58,449 bases of DNA, taken from positions 1 to 58,449 of the forward strand of contig NZ_JABXKI010000140.1 in the NCBI RefSeq assembly GCF_017115095.1, given 5' to 3'. Position numbers and translations under genes: made by a program. A model generated the notes under the pieces. It saw nothing but the letters and a program-made list of their open reading frames with translations, had not been told where the DNA came from and made no database searches. The DNA is from Nostoc sp. NMS4. GTDB lineage: Bacteria; Cyanobacteriota; Cyanobacteriia; Cyanobacteriales; Nostocaceae. Below are positions 18,520 through 29,325 of this stretch, piece by piece (the first letter of the stretch is position 1; every line of letters starts with the position of its first letter).

Positions 18520-21106
18520 CAAGATTGGCACTCAAATTGACCTGTACAATCACATCGTTGTAATCTTTGTCACCACCATTGGCTAAATCCTCAAAACCAA
18601 AGGTATTATTTGCCAATAGTCGAATGTGATCTACCTTATCTGAGTTAGCACCCAAAAATGCAAAGTAAACATTCTTATTGCCATTGCCATTAAGAATTTC
18701 ATCGGGTTTACCATCCACAATGATAAATGGTGCAAACAGAGAATTCGGGCCGAAAGTGCCAGTATAATTTGCAGTACCTTGGTTATCCACCGCCAAGTCA
18801 ATGCCCGCAACACGCCCACGCATAGCAGCTTCGGTATAACCAGCTTGCCCAACAAGAATATCTGCTGTGCCATCGCCATTGGTGTCAATACCACCATTTT
18901 CATCAGCCACCTGATAGAAGCCGACAAAGTTGTTGTAAGATGCTTCTCTGTTAACTGTAAACTCAGCAGTTACTGATTGTGTCACACTCCGTAAATCAAT
19001 CAGTTCGCCTTGAGATTTGCCTTGCAGACCAGTACCTAAAGATACTTCTTGATTGGTTGCTTGAATATCTACAACTAAATTCTGGAAGTTGAGAGAAAAC
19101 CCTTCCTCTGCTGTGTTGGTATTGGTAGCTGAGGAAAAAACGACACTTGAAAAAGAAGCTTTTCCAGACAGTACAGCCTGAGTAGTACTGTTAGATACCA
19201 TATAGAATCGGAGTTTGGTATTTGACTCAAATTCTAAGACATTTTTCAGGTTGTCGTGCTTGAAACCCTTGGGCATATTAGCAAGGGAGCAGAAAATCAC
19301 CTTGGAGCGTAAAAGAGCAGCTTGTGTATAGCCTTCTGCACCAGGGGCTATGCCATCAATTTTACCTTCATCATCATCAACATTAAATACACACAGTTCA
19401 TTCACCTCTTTAGAAGTGCTGGTTTTAATCTTGATTGAGATTTTTGCTTTATTGCCTTTAATCTTCAGCTTACTTTTGACACTAAAGATATCGCCTGTAA
19501 TTAAGGTGAATAGAGTGGTAGGCGTATTTTGATCGGCAACCCCAAGGGTAAATGTATCACTAACTTGCTCTCCAGCAGTGTCTTTAGCAGTGACTTTAAT
19601 GTTTAGATTACCTACATCCTTATTTTTGGGAGTCCCACTGAAGGTAAGGGTAGTAGGATCGAAGTTCAACCAACTAGGCAGTAGGTTATCATTTTCTAGA
19701 GTTGCAGTGTAAGTCAAGATGTCTTCAGAATCTGCATCGCTGAAGGTGTCAACTGGAACAGTGAACTTGAAGACACTATCTTCGGTGGTTTCTTGGTCAA
19801 GAATTTCATTTGTCACCTCTGGCGCATGATTGAAAGGCGTACTAAACACTGCCAACGCCGAGTCATCATATCCAGCAGTATAGAGGTATTTGCTATCGGG
19901 ACTGAGAGTTAGAGAAACGGCTCCACCAAGTCCATCGACACCATCTGTATCATCTTTTTGAACTTCTACAAAACTCAGTTGGCCTGTTTGTTGATTGCGC
20001 TCAAACACCGCAACTGCCGAATCCTGATATCCAGCAGCATAGAGGTATTTTCCGTCAGCGCTAACAGTGACAGAGTAGACACCACCAAGCCCATCGACGC
20101 TACTGATACCATCTTTTTGAACTTCCACATAACTCAGTTTGCCTGTGGTTGTATCCCGCCCAAACACTGCTACAGCCGAGTCATCATATCCAGCAGCATA
20201 GAGGTATTTTCCATCAGGACTGACAGTGATGGAGTAGGCACCACCAAGTCCATCGACACTATTTGTATTATCTTTTTGAACTTCGACAAAACTCAGTTTA
20301 CCTGTAGTTGTATCCCTCTGAAATACCGCCACCGCCGAGTCCTGATATCCAGCAGCATAGAGGAATTTGCCGTCGGGACTAACGATGACCGAGTTAGCAT
20401 TAGCAAGTCCATCGACACCATTGGTATCATCTTGTTGAACTTCGACAAAACTCAGTTTACCTGTGGTTGTATCCCTCTGAAATACCGCTAATGCTGAGTC
20501 ATCATATCCCGCAGCATAGAGGAATTTACCATCGGGGCTGACAGTTACAGAAGCCGCAGCAGCAAGTCCATCAACACCATTGGTATCATCTTTTTGAACT
20601 TCTACAAAACTCAACTTGCCTGTTTGTTGATTGCGCTCAAATACCGCTACTGCTGAGTCTTGATATCCAGATGCATAGAGAAATTTACCGTCGGGGCTGA
20701 CAGTGAGGGATTCAGCACCAGCAAGTCCATCGACACCATTGGTATCATCTTTTTGAACTTCTACAAAAGTCAACTCGCCTGTTTGTTGATTGCGCTCAAA
20801 TACCGCTACTGCTGAGTCTTGATATCCAGATGCATAGAGAAATTTACCGTCGGGGCTGACAGTGAGGGATTCAGCACCAGCAAGTCCATCGACACCATTG
20901 GTATCATCTTTTTGAACTTCTACAAAAGTCAACTCGCCTGTTTGTTGATTGCGCTCAAATACCGCTACTGCTGAGTCTTGATATCCAGATGCATAGAGAA
21001 ATTTACCGTCGGGGCTGACAGTGAGGAATTCAGCACCAGCAAGTCCATCAACACCATCTGTATTATTTTTTTGAACTTGTACGAAATTCAGGATTTTCTG
21101 CGTCAT
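18515..21106 (-). CDS. secreted beta-propeller / Ig-like / DUF4114 protein
   Basis: An 863-residue protein without a Sec signal. Residues about 5-425 contain eight 53-residue repeats of the form FVEVQKDDTNGVDGL...VSPDGKFLYASGY (lactonase-type beta-propeller blades). Next is a cadherin/Ig-like putative binding domain (about 435-530, APEVTNEILDQETTEDSVF), a spacer, and a DUF4114 domain at the end (NTFGFEDLANGGDKDYNDVIV). DUF4114 and the absence of a signal peptide are typical of type I secretion cargo, and the exporter operon is adjacent. The first three repeats are almost identical at DNA level, indicating recent duplication. Confidence 0.85.
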   Translation of the reverse strand: MTQKILNFVQVQKNNTDGVDGLAGAEFLTVSPDGKFLYASGYQDSAVAVFERNQQTGELTFVEVQKDDTNGVDGLAGAESLTVSPDGKFLYASGYQDSAVAVFERNQQTGELTFVEVQKDDTNGVDGLAGAESLTVSPDGKFLYASGYQDSAVAVFERNQQTGKLSFVEVQKDDTNGVDGLAAAASVTVSPDGKFLYAAGYDDSALAVFQRDTTTGKLSFVEVQQDDTNGVDGLANANSVIVSPDGKFLYAAGYQDSAVAVFQRDTTTGKLSFVEVQKDNTNSVDGLGGAYSITVSPDGKYLYAAGYDDSAVAVFGRDTTTGKLSYVEVQKDGISSVDGLGGVYSVTVSADGKYLYAAGYQDSAVAVFERNQQTGQLSFVEVQKDDTDGVDGLGGAVSLTLSPDSKYLYTAGYDDSALAVFSTPFNHAPEVTNEILDQETTEDSVFKFTVPVDTFSDADSEDILTYTATLENDNLLPSWLNFDPTTLTFSGTPKNKDVGNLNIKVTAKDTAGEQVSDTFTLGVADQNTPTTLFTLITGDIFSVKSKLKIKGNKAKISIKIKTSTSKEVNELCVFNVDDDEGKIDGIAPGAEGYTQAALLRSKVIFCSLANMPKGFKHDNLKNVLEFESNTKLRFYMVSNSTTQAVLSGKASFSSVVFSSATNTNTAEEGFSLNFQNLVVDIQATNQEVSLGTGLQGKSQGELIDLRSVTQSVTAEFTVNREASYNNFVGFYQVADENGGIDTNGDGTADILVGQAGYTEAAMRGRVAGIDLAVDNQGTANYTGTFGPNSLFAPFIIVDGKPDEILNGNGNKNVYFAFLGANSDKVDHIRLLANNTFGFEDLANGGDKDYNDVIVQVNLSANLA
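20560..21070 (-). repeat. near-identical 159-bp tandem repeats inside the propeller gene
   Basis: Three consecutive copies of a 159-bp unit (for example AAATTTACCGTCGGGGCTGA on the plus strand at about 20683, 20842 and 21001) differ at very few positions, whereas the five more distal copies have diverged. Confidence 0.85.
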
Positions 21107-21507
21107 ATTTCTCTTGAGATTGCAAGATAGTTAGTAAAAATGTTCTTTTCGAGCAAGGTGAAGAATGTACTATATAGCTTATTGTCTAATTTTGAGTAAA
21201 ACCTCAGTAAATATACTATGTATTTTTGAGTTTGCGACTCATTCAAAGGCTTTTTATAAATCTAATTTATACAGATACTCAGACATACATACATAGCTGG
21301 AGTTATTAAAAATAGAGTCACAAAAATTTTCCCAACTTCTGAAAAAAGTTGGGAATCTTAACCTTTGGATTTTCAGTCGTCTAAAGTTGATGGACTATTG
21401 CTTTTGCCTATTCGTTAATAGACATCTGGTGAAATTAAATATGCGTTATCCAGAATCCTTATAGAGACGTAGTAGTGCTACGTCTCTACATTTTTTCACT
21501 CTTATAT
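21107..21507. other. 400-bp intergenic region with a perfect palindrome
   Basis: AT-rich. The only structured element is TAGAGACGTAG, loop TAGTG, CTACGTCTCTA at 21462-21488 followed by CATTTTTT on the plus strand. It belongs to the GAGACG palindrome family seen elsewhere in the window and may also terminate transcription. Confidence 0.6.
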
Positions 21508-23430
21508 TTAATGAGGTGCAGCCAATTGTTCATCGGCTACCTGAACCTGAGCATTATCAGCAACAATTTTGCGGAATAAATCGCCTTCAATTGTCTCCTG
21601 TTCTGCTAGCAAATCTACTAAACGTTCCAAAACTACGCGGTTTTCTTGTAACAGTTCTTTGGCCTTGATGTAGGAATTGCTGACAATTTCGCGCACTTGG
21701 GAATCAATTTTGGCAGCAATTTCCTCAGAATAGTCTGATTTATTCATCCAGTCGCGTCCTAAAAATACCTCTGCACTCTGATTTTCCAGTGACAATGGGC
21801 CTAATTCTGACATCCCGAAGCGTGTCACCATCTGGCGCGCCATTCCTGTCACGTGTTGTAAGTCATTGCTTGCACCTGTAGTCACTTCTGGCTTCCCAAA
21901 AACGATTTCCTCGGCGGCGCGACCACCCAAAGTCGCAGTAATCCTAGATTTGAGTTGGGAACGGGAAATTAACCCCTGTTCTTCGTTGGGAGTAAACCAA
22001 GTTAATCCCAGTGCTTGTCCCCGTGGAATTAATGTAACTTTCTGCACAGGGTCATGGTCTTTAAGCAATGTGCCTACTAAAGCATGGCCAACTTCATGAT
22101 AAGCAATCAAGCGCTTGCTTTTGCTGTCTACTAAGGCAGTACCTTCCATACCTGCAACAACTCGGTCTACAGCCGCATCAATTTCTAAAATGGTGACAGC
22201 TTCTTTGCGTCTTCTGGCGGTGAGAATGGCGGCTTCATTAAGTAAGTTGGCTAAGTCTGCGCCAGTAAAACCAGGAGTGCGGCGAGCGATCGCTTCTAAT
22301 GATACGCTAGGATCGATTTTCTTATTCCGGGCGTGGACTTTCAAAATTTCTAGTCGCCCTTTGAGATCGGGTGGATCGACCATCACTTGTCTGTCAAAGC
22401 GTCCCGGTCTGAGTAATGCTGTATCTAAAACATCTGGGCGGTTAGTGGCAGCAATAATAATGATGCCAGTGTTACCTTCAAAACCATCCATTTCGGTGAG
22501 CAGTTGGTTGAGGGTTTGTTCGCGCTCGTCGTTACCGCCACCAATACCAGCGCCCCGTTGTCTACCTACTGCGTCAATTTCATCGATAAATATTAGACAT
22601 GGGGCATTATCTTTGGCTTTCTTGAAGAGGTCGCGCACGCGAGATGCGCCCACACCAACGAACATTTCCACAAATTCGGAACCGGAAATACTGAAGAATG
22701 GTACACCTGCTTCCCCGGCGATCGCTTTTGCTAGTAAAGTTTTACCAGTACCAGGAGGGCCAATTAACAGCACACCTTTGGGAATTCGTGCGCCTACAGC
22801 AGTAAATCTTTCTGGCTGTTTTAAGAAAGTCACAACTTCTTCAAGTTCTTCTTTGGCTTCTTCAACCCCGGCGACATCTTCAAATTTGACTCCAGTTTTT
22901 GCCTCCATTTGGAAGCGAGCTTTGGATTTGCCAAAATTCATCGCTTGGCTAGAAGCATTAGTAGAGCGCCGGAGGAACAATAGCATGAAAGCTCCCAATG
23001 GCAAAATCCACATCAAATTAATCAACAGTCCAACAGCAGCGCGACTGTTAGCAGAGGAAACCTCACCAAAATCAACATTTTTGTCTTTGAGAATGTTGAT
23101 TAATTCTGTATTTTGTGCTAGGAGTCTCACCTGTTGCGGTGGTGTATTATCTTTTTGCCCCTTGAGATAAACCCTTGCTAGCTGTTCGGTTTCATCAAGC
23201 TCGACTTTTTGGATTTCTCCCGCCTTCGCTTTCTTGAGCAAATCGCCATAATTTAGAGAGGCGTTGCTGTTATCTGCCTTTTGTGCCATGACAGGAGTAC
23301 TTCCGAAAATTCCTGGCAACATAATCAAACTAGCGGCGATGCCGACGGCGGGCAACGCCTTCGCACCAAACCAAGCAACGCGCTTTGAGGACTGCCTTTT
23401 TATCAATGCTTTTTTTCCCGAATTTGTCAT
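21508..23430 (-). CDS. ftsH: ATP-dependent zinc metalloprotease FtsH
   Basis: A 640-residue membrane AAA protease: N-terminal transmembrane helix/signal (about 25-45), lumenal domain, second helix (about 133-153), AAA domain with Walker A GPPGTGKT (224-231), Walker [11 protein letters not shown], second region of homology [21 protein letters not shown], and the zinc site HEVGH in the protease domain. Cyanobacteria have four FtsH paralogues involved in photosystem II repair and other thylakoid quality control; which one this is cannot be decided by eye. Monocistronic. Confidence 0.95.
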   Translation of the reverse strand: MTNSGKKALIKRQSSKRVAWFGAKALPAVGIAASLIMLPGIFGSTPVMAQKADNSNASLNYGDLLKKAKAGEIQKVELDETEQLARVYLKGQKDNTPPQQVRLLAQNTELINILKDKNVDFGEVSSANSRAAVGLLINLMWILPLGAFMLLFLRRSTNASSQAMNFGKSKARFQMEAKTGVKFEDVAGVEEAKEELEEVVTFLKQPERFTAVGARIPKGVLLIGPPGTGKTLLAKAIAGEAGVPFFSISGSEFVEMFVGVGASRVRDLFKKAKDNAPCLIFIDEIDAVGRQRGAGIGGGNDEREQTLNQLLTEMDGFEGNTGIIIIAATNRPDVLDTALLRPGRFDRQVMVDPPDLKGRLEILKVHARNKKIDPSVSLEAIARRTPGFTGADLANLLNEAAILTARRRKEAVTILEIDAAVDRVVAGMEGTALVDSKSKRLIAYHEVGHALVGTLLKDHDPVQKVTLIPRGQALGLTWFTPNEEQGLISRSQLKSRITATLGGRAAEEIVFGKPEVTTGASNDLQHVTGMARQMVTRFGMSELGPLSLENQSAEVFLGRDWMNKSDYSEEIAAKIDSQVREIVSNSYIKAKELLQENRVVLERLVDLLAEQETIEGDLFRKIVADNAQVQVADEQLAAPH

Positions 23431-23775
23431 AATAATTACCCTTTGTCTGCTGGCACAAGTTGAGCTATGGTTTTATGCCTATTCTTCTAGCAAAAATTGT
23501 AATAACTGGAAATTACACTTTTCTTATCTAGTCTAACTTCCACATAAAATCATTCCCAAGTTTCTTCTGGTTATTCCATCAAGTTAACTCATCCCATGCA
23601 GGGGGCAGGGGGCAGGGAGAATATGCAGTATTGGGTTGGACTCCAGCGAAACGACAATAGGGTGAGCATTATAATGCCCACCCCACAATAACGAACTATT
23701 TGCTGTAATCTACGTAATTGAAAACCGCCGTTTTAAATGATAGTTATTTCTGCCAAGCTGCACTAGTCGAACAGA
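23431..23775. other. intergenic region between ftsH and the phosphatase gene
   Basis: Holds the ftsH promoter region and a palindrome at 23660-23683 (GGGTG-A-GCATTA / TAATGC-C-CACCC) of the dispersed type. A GCAGGGGGCAGGGGGCAGGG tract lies at about 23597. No gene. Confidence 0.5.
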
Positions 23776-26451
23776 CTAAGCCACAACACTAGCAGAGAAA
23801 ACGAAGTCATTTGCAGTCAGGTTAGTTGAGGTAATTTGTAGTAATGAAGCCAACTCTGTATTTCCGATTTTTACGATAGTGTCAGCACCCTGTTGCAATA
23901 AGGTTAAGGCGCTAAATTGAGTGACACCAATCCCGCCCAGCCCGATTTTATCAATACCGATCGCAAAATCAGTCACAATATTCTTGCTAGTTGGCAGACT
24001 GGCGTTAGCAATCCAGAACTGGTCAGCACCAGCACCACCACTCAGACTATTACTACCCTTTTGACTAGCAAATAACACATCATCACCATCGCCACCAAAC
24101 AGCGAGTCATTCACACCGGAGAAGAGTTTATCATCACCAGAACCACCATACAGACGGTTATTGCTACCTTCACTTTTGAGGGTATCATTGCCCGAACCAC
24201 CGAAAGATAATTGACGAGAACCTTCAACTACTGTCAGCTTATCAGCGCCCGCGCCTCCAAACAAATTATTACTACCATTGGCTTCGACTACGGTAACTTC
24301 ATCATTACCATTGCCACCATCAGCACTAGTATTGTTAGCAGGACTATTTGCACCAATCAAAACTTGGTCGTTACCGTCTCCTGTGGACACTAAAGAGTCA
24401 CTGCCGACTACCACCGTGTCATCACCGTTCCCAGTTTGGATTGTGTTACCTTTAGTACCTTGTACAAAGTCTGCCCCGTCACCTGTAAATAGAGTTTGAT
24501 TTGGCTTGGGGGTGACATCATCGCTACTGGTAGAACCAAATTGAAGGTCTAGTGTTGTTAGTCCAACAGTGCGACCATCAAACCCTGCGGCTGTAAAGTA
24601 GTGAGTATTGCCTACACTTTGAGAATCCAGAATTGTTGCTTGACCATTAGTAGTTTCTTCTGAAGTTAAGACTTCTTTAGTGGAGGGAACTATATCCGGG
24701 CCTCCCACCAGTGCTTCTGTAATGGCACGACCTTTTAAATCGCCATTACTGGGAATGTTTAACCCCAGAATCCGAGCAAGTGTAGGCGTTACATCGGCAT
24801 TACTAACTGGCGCATAGTCCACATAGCCTTGTTTAAAGTCAGGGCCAATAGCCTCCATATTATTGAAGGTGTCACCTCGCCCAAAGCTGCCATGCATTCC
24901 CTGCCCTTGCTGTAATGTTGTATCAGCAATCTCTACTTGCGCTTGAGGGTTGTTTGGGTTATTTGGGTCAGTGCTAAAGGTTTTGAAGTTGATCACAATC
25001 GATGGAACTGGTGTTTTAGCATCACCTTTTAGCCCGATCGCACTCAGAGGTAAAGCACCTGGGATGTTTCCATAGGCATCATCTACAAAAATACCACTGA
25101 TGTAGTCTTTCTGTGCGAGCAAATTCACTACCTGTTTAGCTAAATCAGCATTGCCATTGGGCAGATAAATTAAGTCAGAACCACCATTTGCAGCGACAAC
25201 AATCTTTGTACCTAAGTCAAGTTTGCCATTAATTACCTCACCTGTACCACCAATTACACCATTCCCAGAAATAGGACGTTGACCTTTTGTAGCATCAACA
25301 ATCGCATACTGGATGTGGTTGAGGTCTGGGGGAAGGGTTGTCGGGTTAGGATCATATAGAGGTAGATTGAGATCGTGAGCCAAATCAATTGCCACAAAAC
25401 CTGCTGGTAAAAATCCCGGATTTACACCTGCATAAGTTTGGGTGGCAGCATAACTTGTAGTTTTTGTACCTTGACTATCAATAGCTTGTTTGCTGATGGT
25501 AGAAAAACCGTGGTCGGAAGTCACAAAGACATCAGTAGTCTTGTCTAAGCCTGTACTCTTGAGATAATCAAGAAGTTGCTTTAAGTTATCATCAGCATTT
25601 TTCACCCCAGCTTTGGAAGTAGGGCCATTGATACCTGGTGTCAAGGTGTTTAAGCTATCACCTTGATTGTGTTGACTACCATCGGGATCTCTTGACCAGT
25701 AGACCAATGCAAATGGTTTACCGTCTTCTTGAAACTTGGGTAAAATTACCTTGGTTGTGGCATCTGCAAAGTATTTTTGTTGAGCCACATTAGCATCTAG
25801 AGTGCCAGGAGTTGTATTAGTACCAGCTGGTTGGACTCGCGGTGTCGGTTTTACATCTAAACCGGCGGCTTGTAAGCGAGTAACAATATCTGGATCGAGG
25901 GGAACAGCAGCAGGTGAACCGGCGGCTGTAGTTGGTGGTGTTGCACCATTTGTACTATCATCAATAATGATTGTATCGGGAGTAGGAATAGTACCTGTAG
26001 TACCGCCTTCTCGGTTAACTTGTGTGACATCTTGGATGGCAACAGGCCCTAATTTACCAACTGCTGCTGTGTTGAAACCCTGCGATCGCGCATAAGCTAA
26101 GAGTGACTCTTCATCTAAAAAGTTGTTACCGGGAAACTTTTCATCAATATCGCCTAGAACAGAATCATTTTCGATGAATGGGGTAACGCTACCGTTGGCA
26201 TTAGCACTGGGAAAACCAGTGTAGATAGTGTTGCTAAAGTCACCTGTATCACCAAGATAATGCCCTGTGGCGATCGCCGAAGCATTGGGGGTGGTAAACG
26301 TCGGAAACAGTGAATGACTATTGGCGAAACTAACTCCCTGTTGACGAATACTATATAAAGTTGGGGTATCAATGGGATTTACAGAACCGTTCCGCAATCC
26401 ATCTGCAACAAAAATAATGACATTTCTACCGTTGCCGTTTGTATCAGCCAT
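23776..26451 (-). CDS. RTX-type alkaline phosphatase/phosphodiesterase (PF01663-like), secreted
   Basis: An 891-residue protein. Residues 10-590 form an alkaline-phosphatase-superfamily domain of the nucleotide pyrophosphatase/phosphodiesterase type: metal motif [11 protein letters not shown], nucleophile Thr in [11 protein letters not shown], then [12 protein letters not shown] and VTSDHGFST, and a late GMHGSFGRG. From about residue 640 come RTX-like GGxGxDxx calcium-binding repeats ([24 protein letters not shown]) and a C-terminal module ending [11 protein letters not shown]. No Sec signal is present, so type I export is likely. A Pho box upstream indicates induction by phosphate starvation. 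Confidence 0.9.
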   Translation of the reverse strand: MADTNGNGRNVIIFVADGLRNGSVNPIDTPTLYSIRQQGVSFANSHSLFPTFTTPNASAIATGHYLGDTGDFSNTIYTGFPSANANGSVTPFIENDSVLGDIDEKFPGNNFLDEESLLAYARSQGFNTAAVGKLGPVAIQDVTQVNREGGTTGTIPTPDTIIIDDSTNGATPPTTAAGSPAAVPLDPDIVTRLQAAGLDVKPTPRVQPAGTNTTPGTLDANVAQQKYFADATTKVILPKFQEDGKPFALVYWSRDPDGSQHNQGDSLNTLTPGINGPTSKAGVKNADDNLKQLLDYLKSTGLDKTTDVFVTSDHGFSTISKQAIDSQGTKTTSYAATQTYAGVNPGFLPAGFVAIDLAHDLNLPLYDPNPTTLPPDLNHIQYAIVDATKGQRPISGNGVIGGTGEVINGKLDLGTKIVVAANGGSDLIYLPNGNADLAKQVVNLLAQKDYISGIFVDDAYGNIPGALPLSAIGLKGDAKTPVPSIVINFKTFSTDPNNPNNPQAQVEIADTTLQQGQGMHGSFGRGDTFNNMEAIGPDFKQGYVDYAPVSNADVTPTLARILGLNIPSNGDLKGRAITEALVGGPDIVPSTKEVLTSEETTNGQATILDSQSVGNTHYFTAAGFDGRTVGLTTLDLQFGSTSSDDVTPKPNQTLFTGDGADFVQGTKGNTIQTGNGDDTVVVGSDSLVSTGDGNDQVLIGANSPANNTSADGGNGNDEVTVVEANGSNNLFGGAGADKLTVVEGSRQLSFGGSGNDTLKSEGSNNRLYGGSGDDKLFSGVNDSLFGGDGDDVLFASQKGSNSLSGGAGADQFWIANASLPTSKNIVTDFAIGIDKIGLGGIGVTQFSALTLLQQGADTIVKIGNTELASLLQITSTNLTANDFVFSASVVA

Positions 26452-26968
26452 GCCGACTACTCCTTAAGTATTATGAGCTACGCCTACGCAGCAATTGTGT
26501 GTCTATAAATTGAGCGATTAATTACACTCAACCCAAGCAAAAATTATTGGCTACAGAAACCTAAGTAATATTTGGTAACAAAATGCTTGGTGTCCACACA
26601 AGTCAGTGCAGACAATTAAATGAACTTAACTTTGGTTACGTCTCAAAAGATAGTTGTTCAATGTTTAAGGAAAGTTATAAACAAGTTAAGATTTGGGGTA
26701 AAAAGTAGAAAGAGCTTTAGAGGATGTTTGCAAATCTACGATTTGCTGGGGGTCTTAAACCCGGTTATTCAGACGCGACGCTCGTTCCTAGCTCTAAGCG
26801 AAGCCATGCCGTTGGCGCAGCCTCTCGTAGAGAAGGCTTTACGCTGCGCTACCCGCTTTTTCGGTCAAAATTCATTCTGAATTCTGACTCCTGAATTCTG
26901 ACTCCTGAATTCTGTTCGATAATTTCTACTTTGACCAGAACTTTATCTGTTTTTGCAACACAACCACT
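26452..26968. repeat. intergenic region with dispersed repeats
   Basis: Besides the Pho box (separate entry), 26755-26865 is a common Nostoc dispersed sequence (GAAGCCATGCCGTTGGCGCA; CTCGTAGAGAAGGCTT), and 26873-26918 carries three tandem CTGAATTCTGACTC units. An 86-codon open frame across this region looks non-coding. Confidence 0.55.
26661..26690 (-). promoter_or_regulatory. Pho box (PhoB/SphR-type direct repeats)
   Basis: On the minus strand CTTAACTT-gtt-TATAACTT-tcc-TTAAACAT forms three 8-bp repeats separated by exactly 3 bp, the spacing known for cyanobacterial Pho boxes. It lies about 210 bp upstream of the phosphatase start, in the correct orientation. Confidence 0.7.
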
Positions 26969-27223
26969 TTATCTATATCTAATTTTAAGCCTTAGAATAA
27001 TCAAGTTAAAAATTAACGTCACGCTGTTAGCAAGAATAATTGGTAAGGATTGTAAATAAATTCCATAAATTAACCACAAAAAAGTACCACTTATGAAAGT
27101 AATTAGCGTAACCAAAGAAACATCTTTTGCTGATTTCCTTTGCCATATTTTAAACATCTGTGGCAAAAAAGAGATTGTGTTTAATATGGCGGCAACTAAT
27201 CCTAAAATTGTTATAAAATCCAT
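26969..27223 (-). CDS. SemiSWEET-type sugar transporter (MtN3/PQ-loop family)
   Basis: An 84-residue three-helix membrane protein: ITILGLVAAILNTISFLPQMFKIW carries the conserved Pro-Gln, then SAKDVSLVTLITFISGTFLWLIYG and a third helix. Such proteins work as dimers to move sugars across the membrane. The start at 27223 (MDFITIL) is preferred to a TTG at 27232. Isolated gene, no sugar-metabolism neighbour. Confidence 0.88.
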   Translation of the reverse strand: MDFITILGLVAAILNTISFLPQMFKIWQRKSAKDVSLVTLITFISGTFLWLIYGIYLQSLPIILANSVTLIFNLIILRLKIRYR

Positions 27224-27429
27224 ACGATGCAACGATATTATAGTGTTTGCTAATAAACTAAGGTATACCTAAATCTTTTCTAATCAAAATAAGCAGCTTT
27301 TAAAGCGTACCTCACCAAGTCAGTAACTGCCAGAATAATATACAGAATTTTTATCCTCAACAACTTTTTGGAATACAACCATCGAAATCCGGTTAGGTGT
27401 ATTGAAGCGTAGGTATTACAGCAAAAAAA

Positions 27430-27539
27430 TGGCGTTGCTGAATGGAAATAATTTCTATCACGCAGAGACGCAGAGTCCCAGAGAGTAAGAGTTGAGAATA
27501 CTTGATCTTTGAATTTCATTTTCAAATTCAGCAACGCCA
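27430..27539. mobile_element. 110-bp MITE with TGGCGTTGCTGAAT ends
   Basis: TGGCGTTGCTGAAT (27430-27443) and ATTCAGCAACGCCA (27526-27539) are perfect 14-bp inverted ends. This GGCGTTGCTGAAT end is found on full-length insertion sequences in cyanobacteria. The interior includes a CACGCAGAGACGCAGAG stretch also found at 51228. Any ORF here is incidental. Confidence 0.75.
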
Positions 27540-27553
27540 AAAAAATAATTTTA

Positions 27554-28834
27554 TTATCGAGTTTGAACTAAAACGGGCTTAGTAGCAGGAACTACTTGCT
27601 CGATAATATCAGCAGCTCGACTGACTCCCCCTGCGCTCTGAATGGCTTTTTGTAATCTAACTGCATTCTGTTTGTAAGAGTTTTCTGTCAACACCCGCTT
27701 AATTACTTGTCGTAGCCTGGGGACACTCAAGTGAGCTAAGAGTATCATCTCGCCAGCCCCCGCCCAAGCCAGACGTGCTGCTGTTCCTGGCTGATCGTTG
27801 GTAATTGGAATACCTACCATTGGTACACCATTACTCAAAGACTCCAAAACAGTATTTGGACCAGCATGAGTAATAGTGAGAGTCGCTTTTTGAAGCAATT
27901 CCAACTGGGGTGCATATTCTACAACTAAGGGAGAACCGGGTAATTTTCCTAGTGACTCTGGACTAGTTGAACCACCCAAAGAGATTACCAATTGTACGTC
28001 TAATCCTTCACAAGCCTTAGCAATACATTGAAAAATCCCTGGCAGACGATTTTGTATAGTACCCATAGAGGCATAAATTAGCGGTTGTCCAGTTAACTGT
28101 TCATAAGGAAAAGGGACAGGTTCCCGACTGCTTGGATTATGATATGGTCCGGTGTAATACAAGCACTGGGGTAACTCCTGCCTGGGGAAGTCAAGCTCGG
28201 CAGGTAGTTGAATCAACTGGGCTAGTTGGGAGTATTGATCGTTGGGATGAGAGTAAGGGGACAATTTCCACCTTTGGCGATACTCATTCAACAGCTGGTG
28301 GATAGGTAGCTCAAGGCGGTTAAATAAATAATAAGCTCCTTGGTTACGTAGACGCGCCCACGGGCTTGGGCTGTAGTTCCAAGATGTAAAAAAAGGAGGA
28401 ACCCCTTCTTCTTGGTTAGGGAGCAAGCAGCCACCACTAGAAATGAAGGGAATATCTAAGTAATCTGCAATAGTCCCTCCCCCTGGCGAAAGCTGATCTA
28501 CTATCAGTGCTTCTATACCTGCTTGTTTAACTGCTGCTGGACCTTGTTGGAGTAACATAGCTGCTGATTGTTGTACTAGATAGACGGTGTACTTTAAAGC
28601 AGCCAACCCACTCAGTTTCCCCAACTTTGCCAATGATTCTTTTCTCATACCGCCAGTAAACTCAGAGCCACCAATTTCCCTGAATTCCAATCCGGCTGCC
28701 AATGTTTTGGATTGAGCGTCAGTAATTCCTAATACAGTAACGCGATGACCGCGTTGTTTTAGTTCACGACCTAAAGTGGTCATGGGGTTGAGATGACCAG
28801 TGGCTGCGGGGCAGATGATGCCAAAATGAGTCAT
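27554..28834 (-). CDS. GT1-family glycosyltransferase (zeaxanthin glucosyltransferase/MGT-like)
   Basis: A 426-residue GT-B fold enzyme. The N-terminus IICPAATGHLNPMTTLGRELKQRGH is the acceptor-domain start with the catalytic His. The C-terminal donor-binding motif includes VVEYAPQLELLQKATLTITHAGPNTVLESLSNGVPMVGIP, with the HAG and PQ positions of UDP-sugar transferases. It resembles CrtX-type zeaxanthin glucosyltransferases and macrolide transferases; a carotenoid or other lipid acceptor is plausible in a cyanobacterium but unproven. It stands alone, with about 490 bp of promoter region upstream. Confidence 0.85.
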   Translation of the reverse strand: MTHFGIICPAATGHLNPMTTLGRELKQRGHRVTVLGITDAQSKTLAAGLEFREIGGSEFTGGMRKESLAKLGKLSGLAALKYTVYLVQQSAAMLLQQGPAAVKQAGIEALIVDQLSPGGGTIADYLDIPFISSGGCLLPNQEEGVPPFFTSWNYSPSPWARLRNQGAYYLFNRLELPIHQLLNEYRQRWKLSPYSHPNDQYSQLAQLIQLPAELDFPRQELPQCLYYTGPYHNPSSREPVPFPYEQLTGQPLIYASMGTIQNRLPGIFQCIAKACEGLDVQLVISLGGSTSPESLGKLPGSPLVVEYAPQLELLQKATLTITHAGPNTVLESLSNGVPMVGIPITNDQPGTAARLAWAGAGEMILLAHLSVPRLRQVIKRVLTENSYKQNAVRLQKAIQSAGGVSRAADIIEQVVPATKPVLVQTR

Positions 28835-29325
28835 GTAGCAATCCTTGTATTACGTGCAATATAGGAATCTGACTTAGAACGTGAAGAAAATACGGGAACT
28901 ATTTTTCTCTACTTTTCTATCTTTATTTTTGCCAAAGATTTTGAAACAAAAAACTTTGTATCCCCTTATAAAGGATGGTATAAAATTATTAAAAATACAT
29001 TATTTTTAAGTAAACAAATAATTAAATTTATAACTAAAATTTAGACTAAACTCCAGTTATAAATAAAATTTAGACTAAACTCCAGGCGAAGAAAATAACA
29101 CTGAGAAAAACTTAGGGAAAAGCTTTAGATATTGAATTTGTATAATTAGGGCGGGCAAGATGCGCACTACACAAGAGGTTTACTTAATTTTATTATTCAA
29201 TTTAGATATTTTTCAGCTTATAAATAGATATAAAAAGCGAGGAAGTATTACTCCCTCGCTTGAGCAAAATTGCTACAGCTTAACTAATGAATGAATGTTG
29301 AATCTAAGCTGTAATTATTTTTTGG
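28835..29325. other. 490-bp intergenic region
   Basis: Promoter side of the glycosyltransferase gene. A direct repeat of about 30 bp (AAATTTAGACTAAACTCCAG twice) lies at 29030-29085. The terminator at 29230-29262 is listed separately. Confidence 0.5.
29230..29262 (-). terminator. Rho-independent terminator of the RTX phosphoesterase gene
   Basis: On the minus strand AAGCGAGGGAG, short loop, then CTTCCTCGCTT followed by TTTATA; it is about 65 bp after the stop codon. Confidence 0.8.

Noticed and set aside
19958-20491. 177-codon frame antisense to the propeller repeats
   Set aside because: Its repetitiveness simply mirrors the tandem blades on the coding strand.
22115-23170. 351-codon frame antisense to ftsH
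   Set aside because: A shadow of the highly conserved ftsH coding frame; no independent evidence.
27280-27540. 86-codon minus-strand frame after the SemiSWEET gene
   Set aside because: Starts within a 110-bp MITE and has no recognisable protein features.
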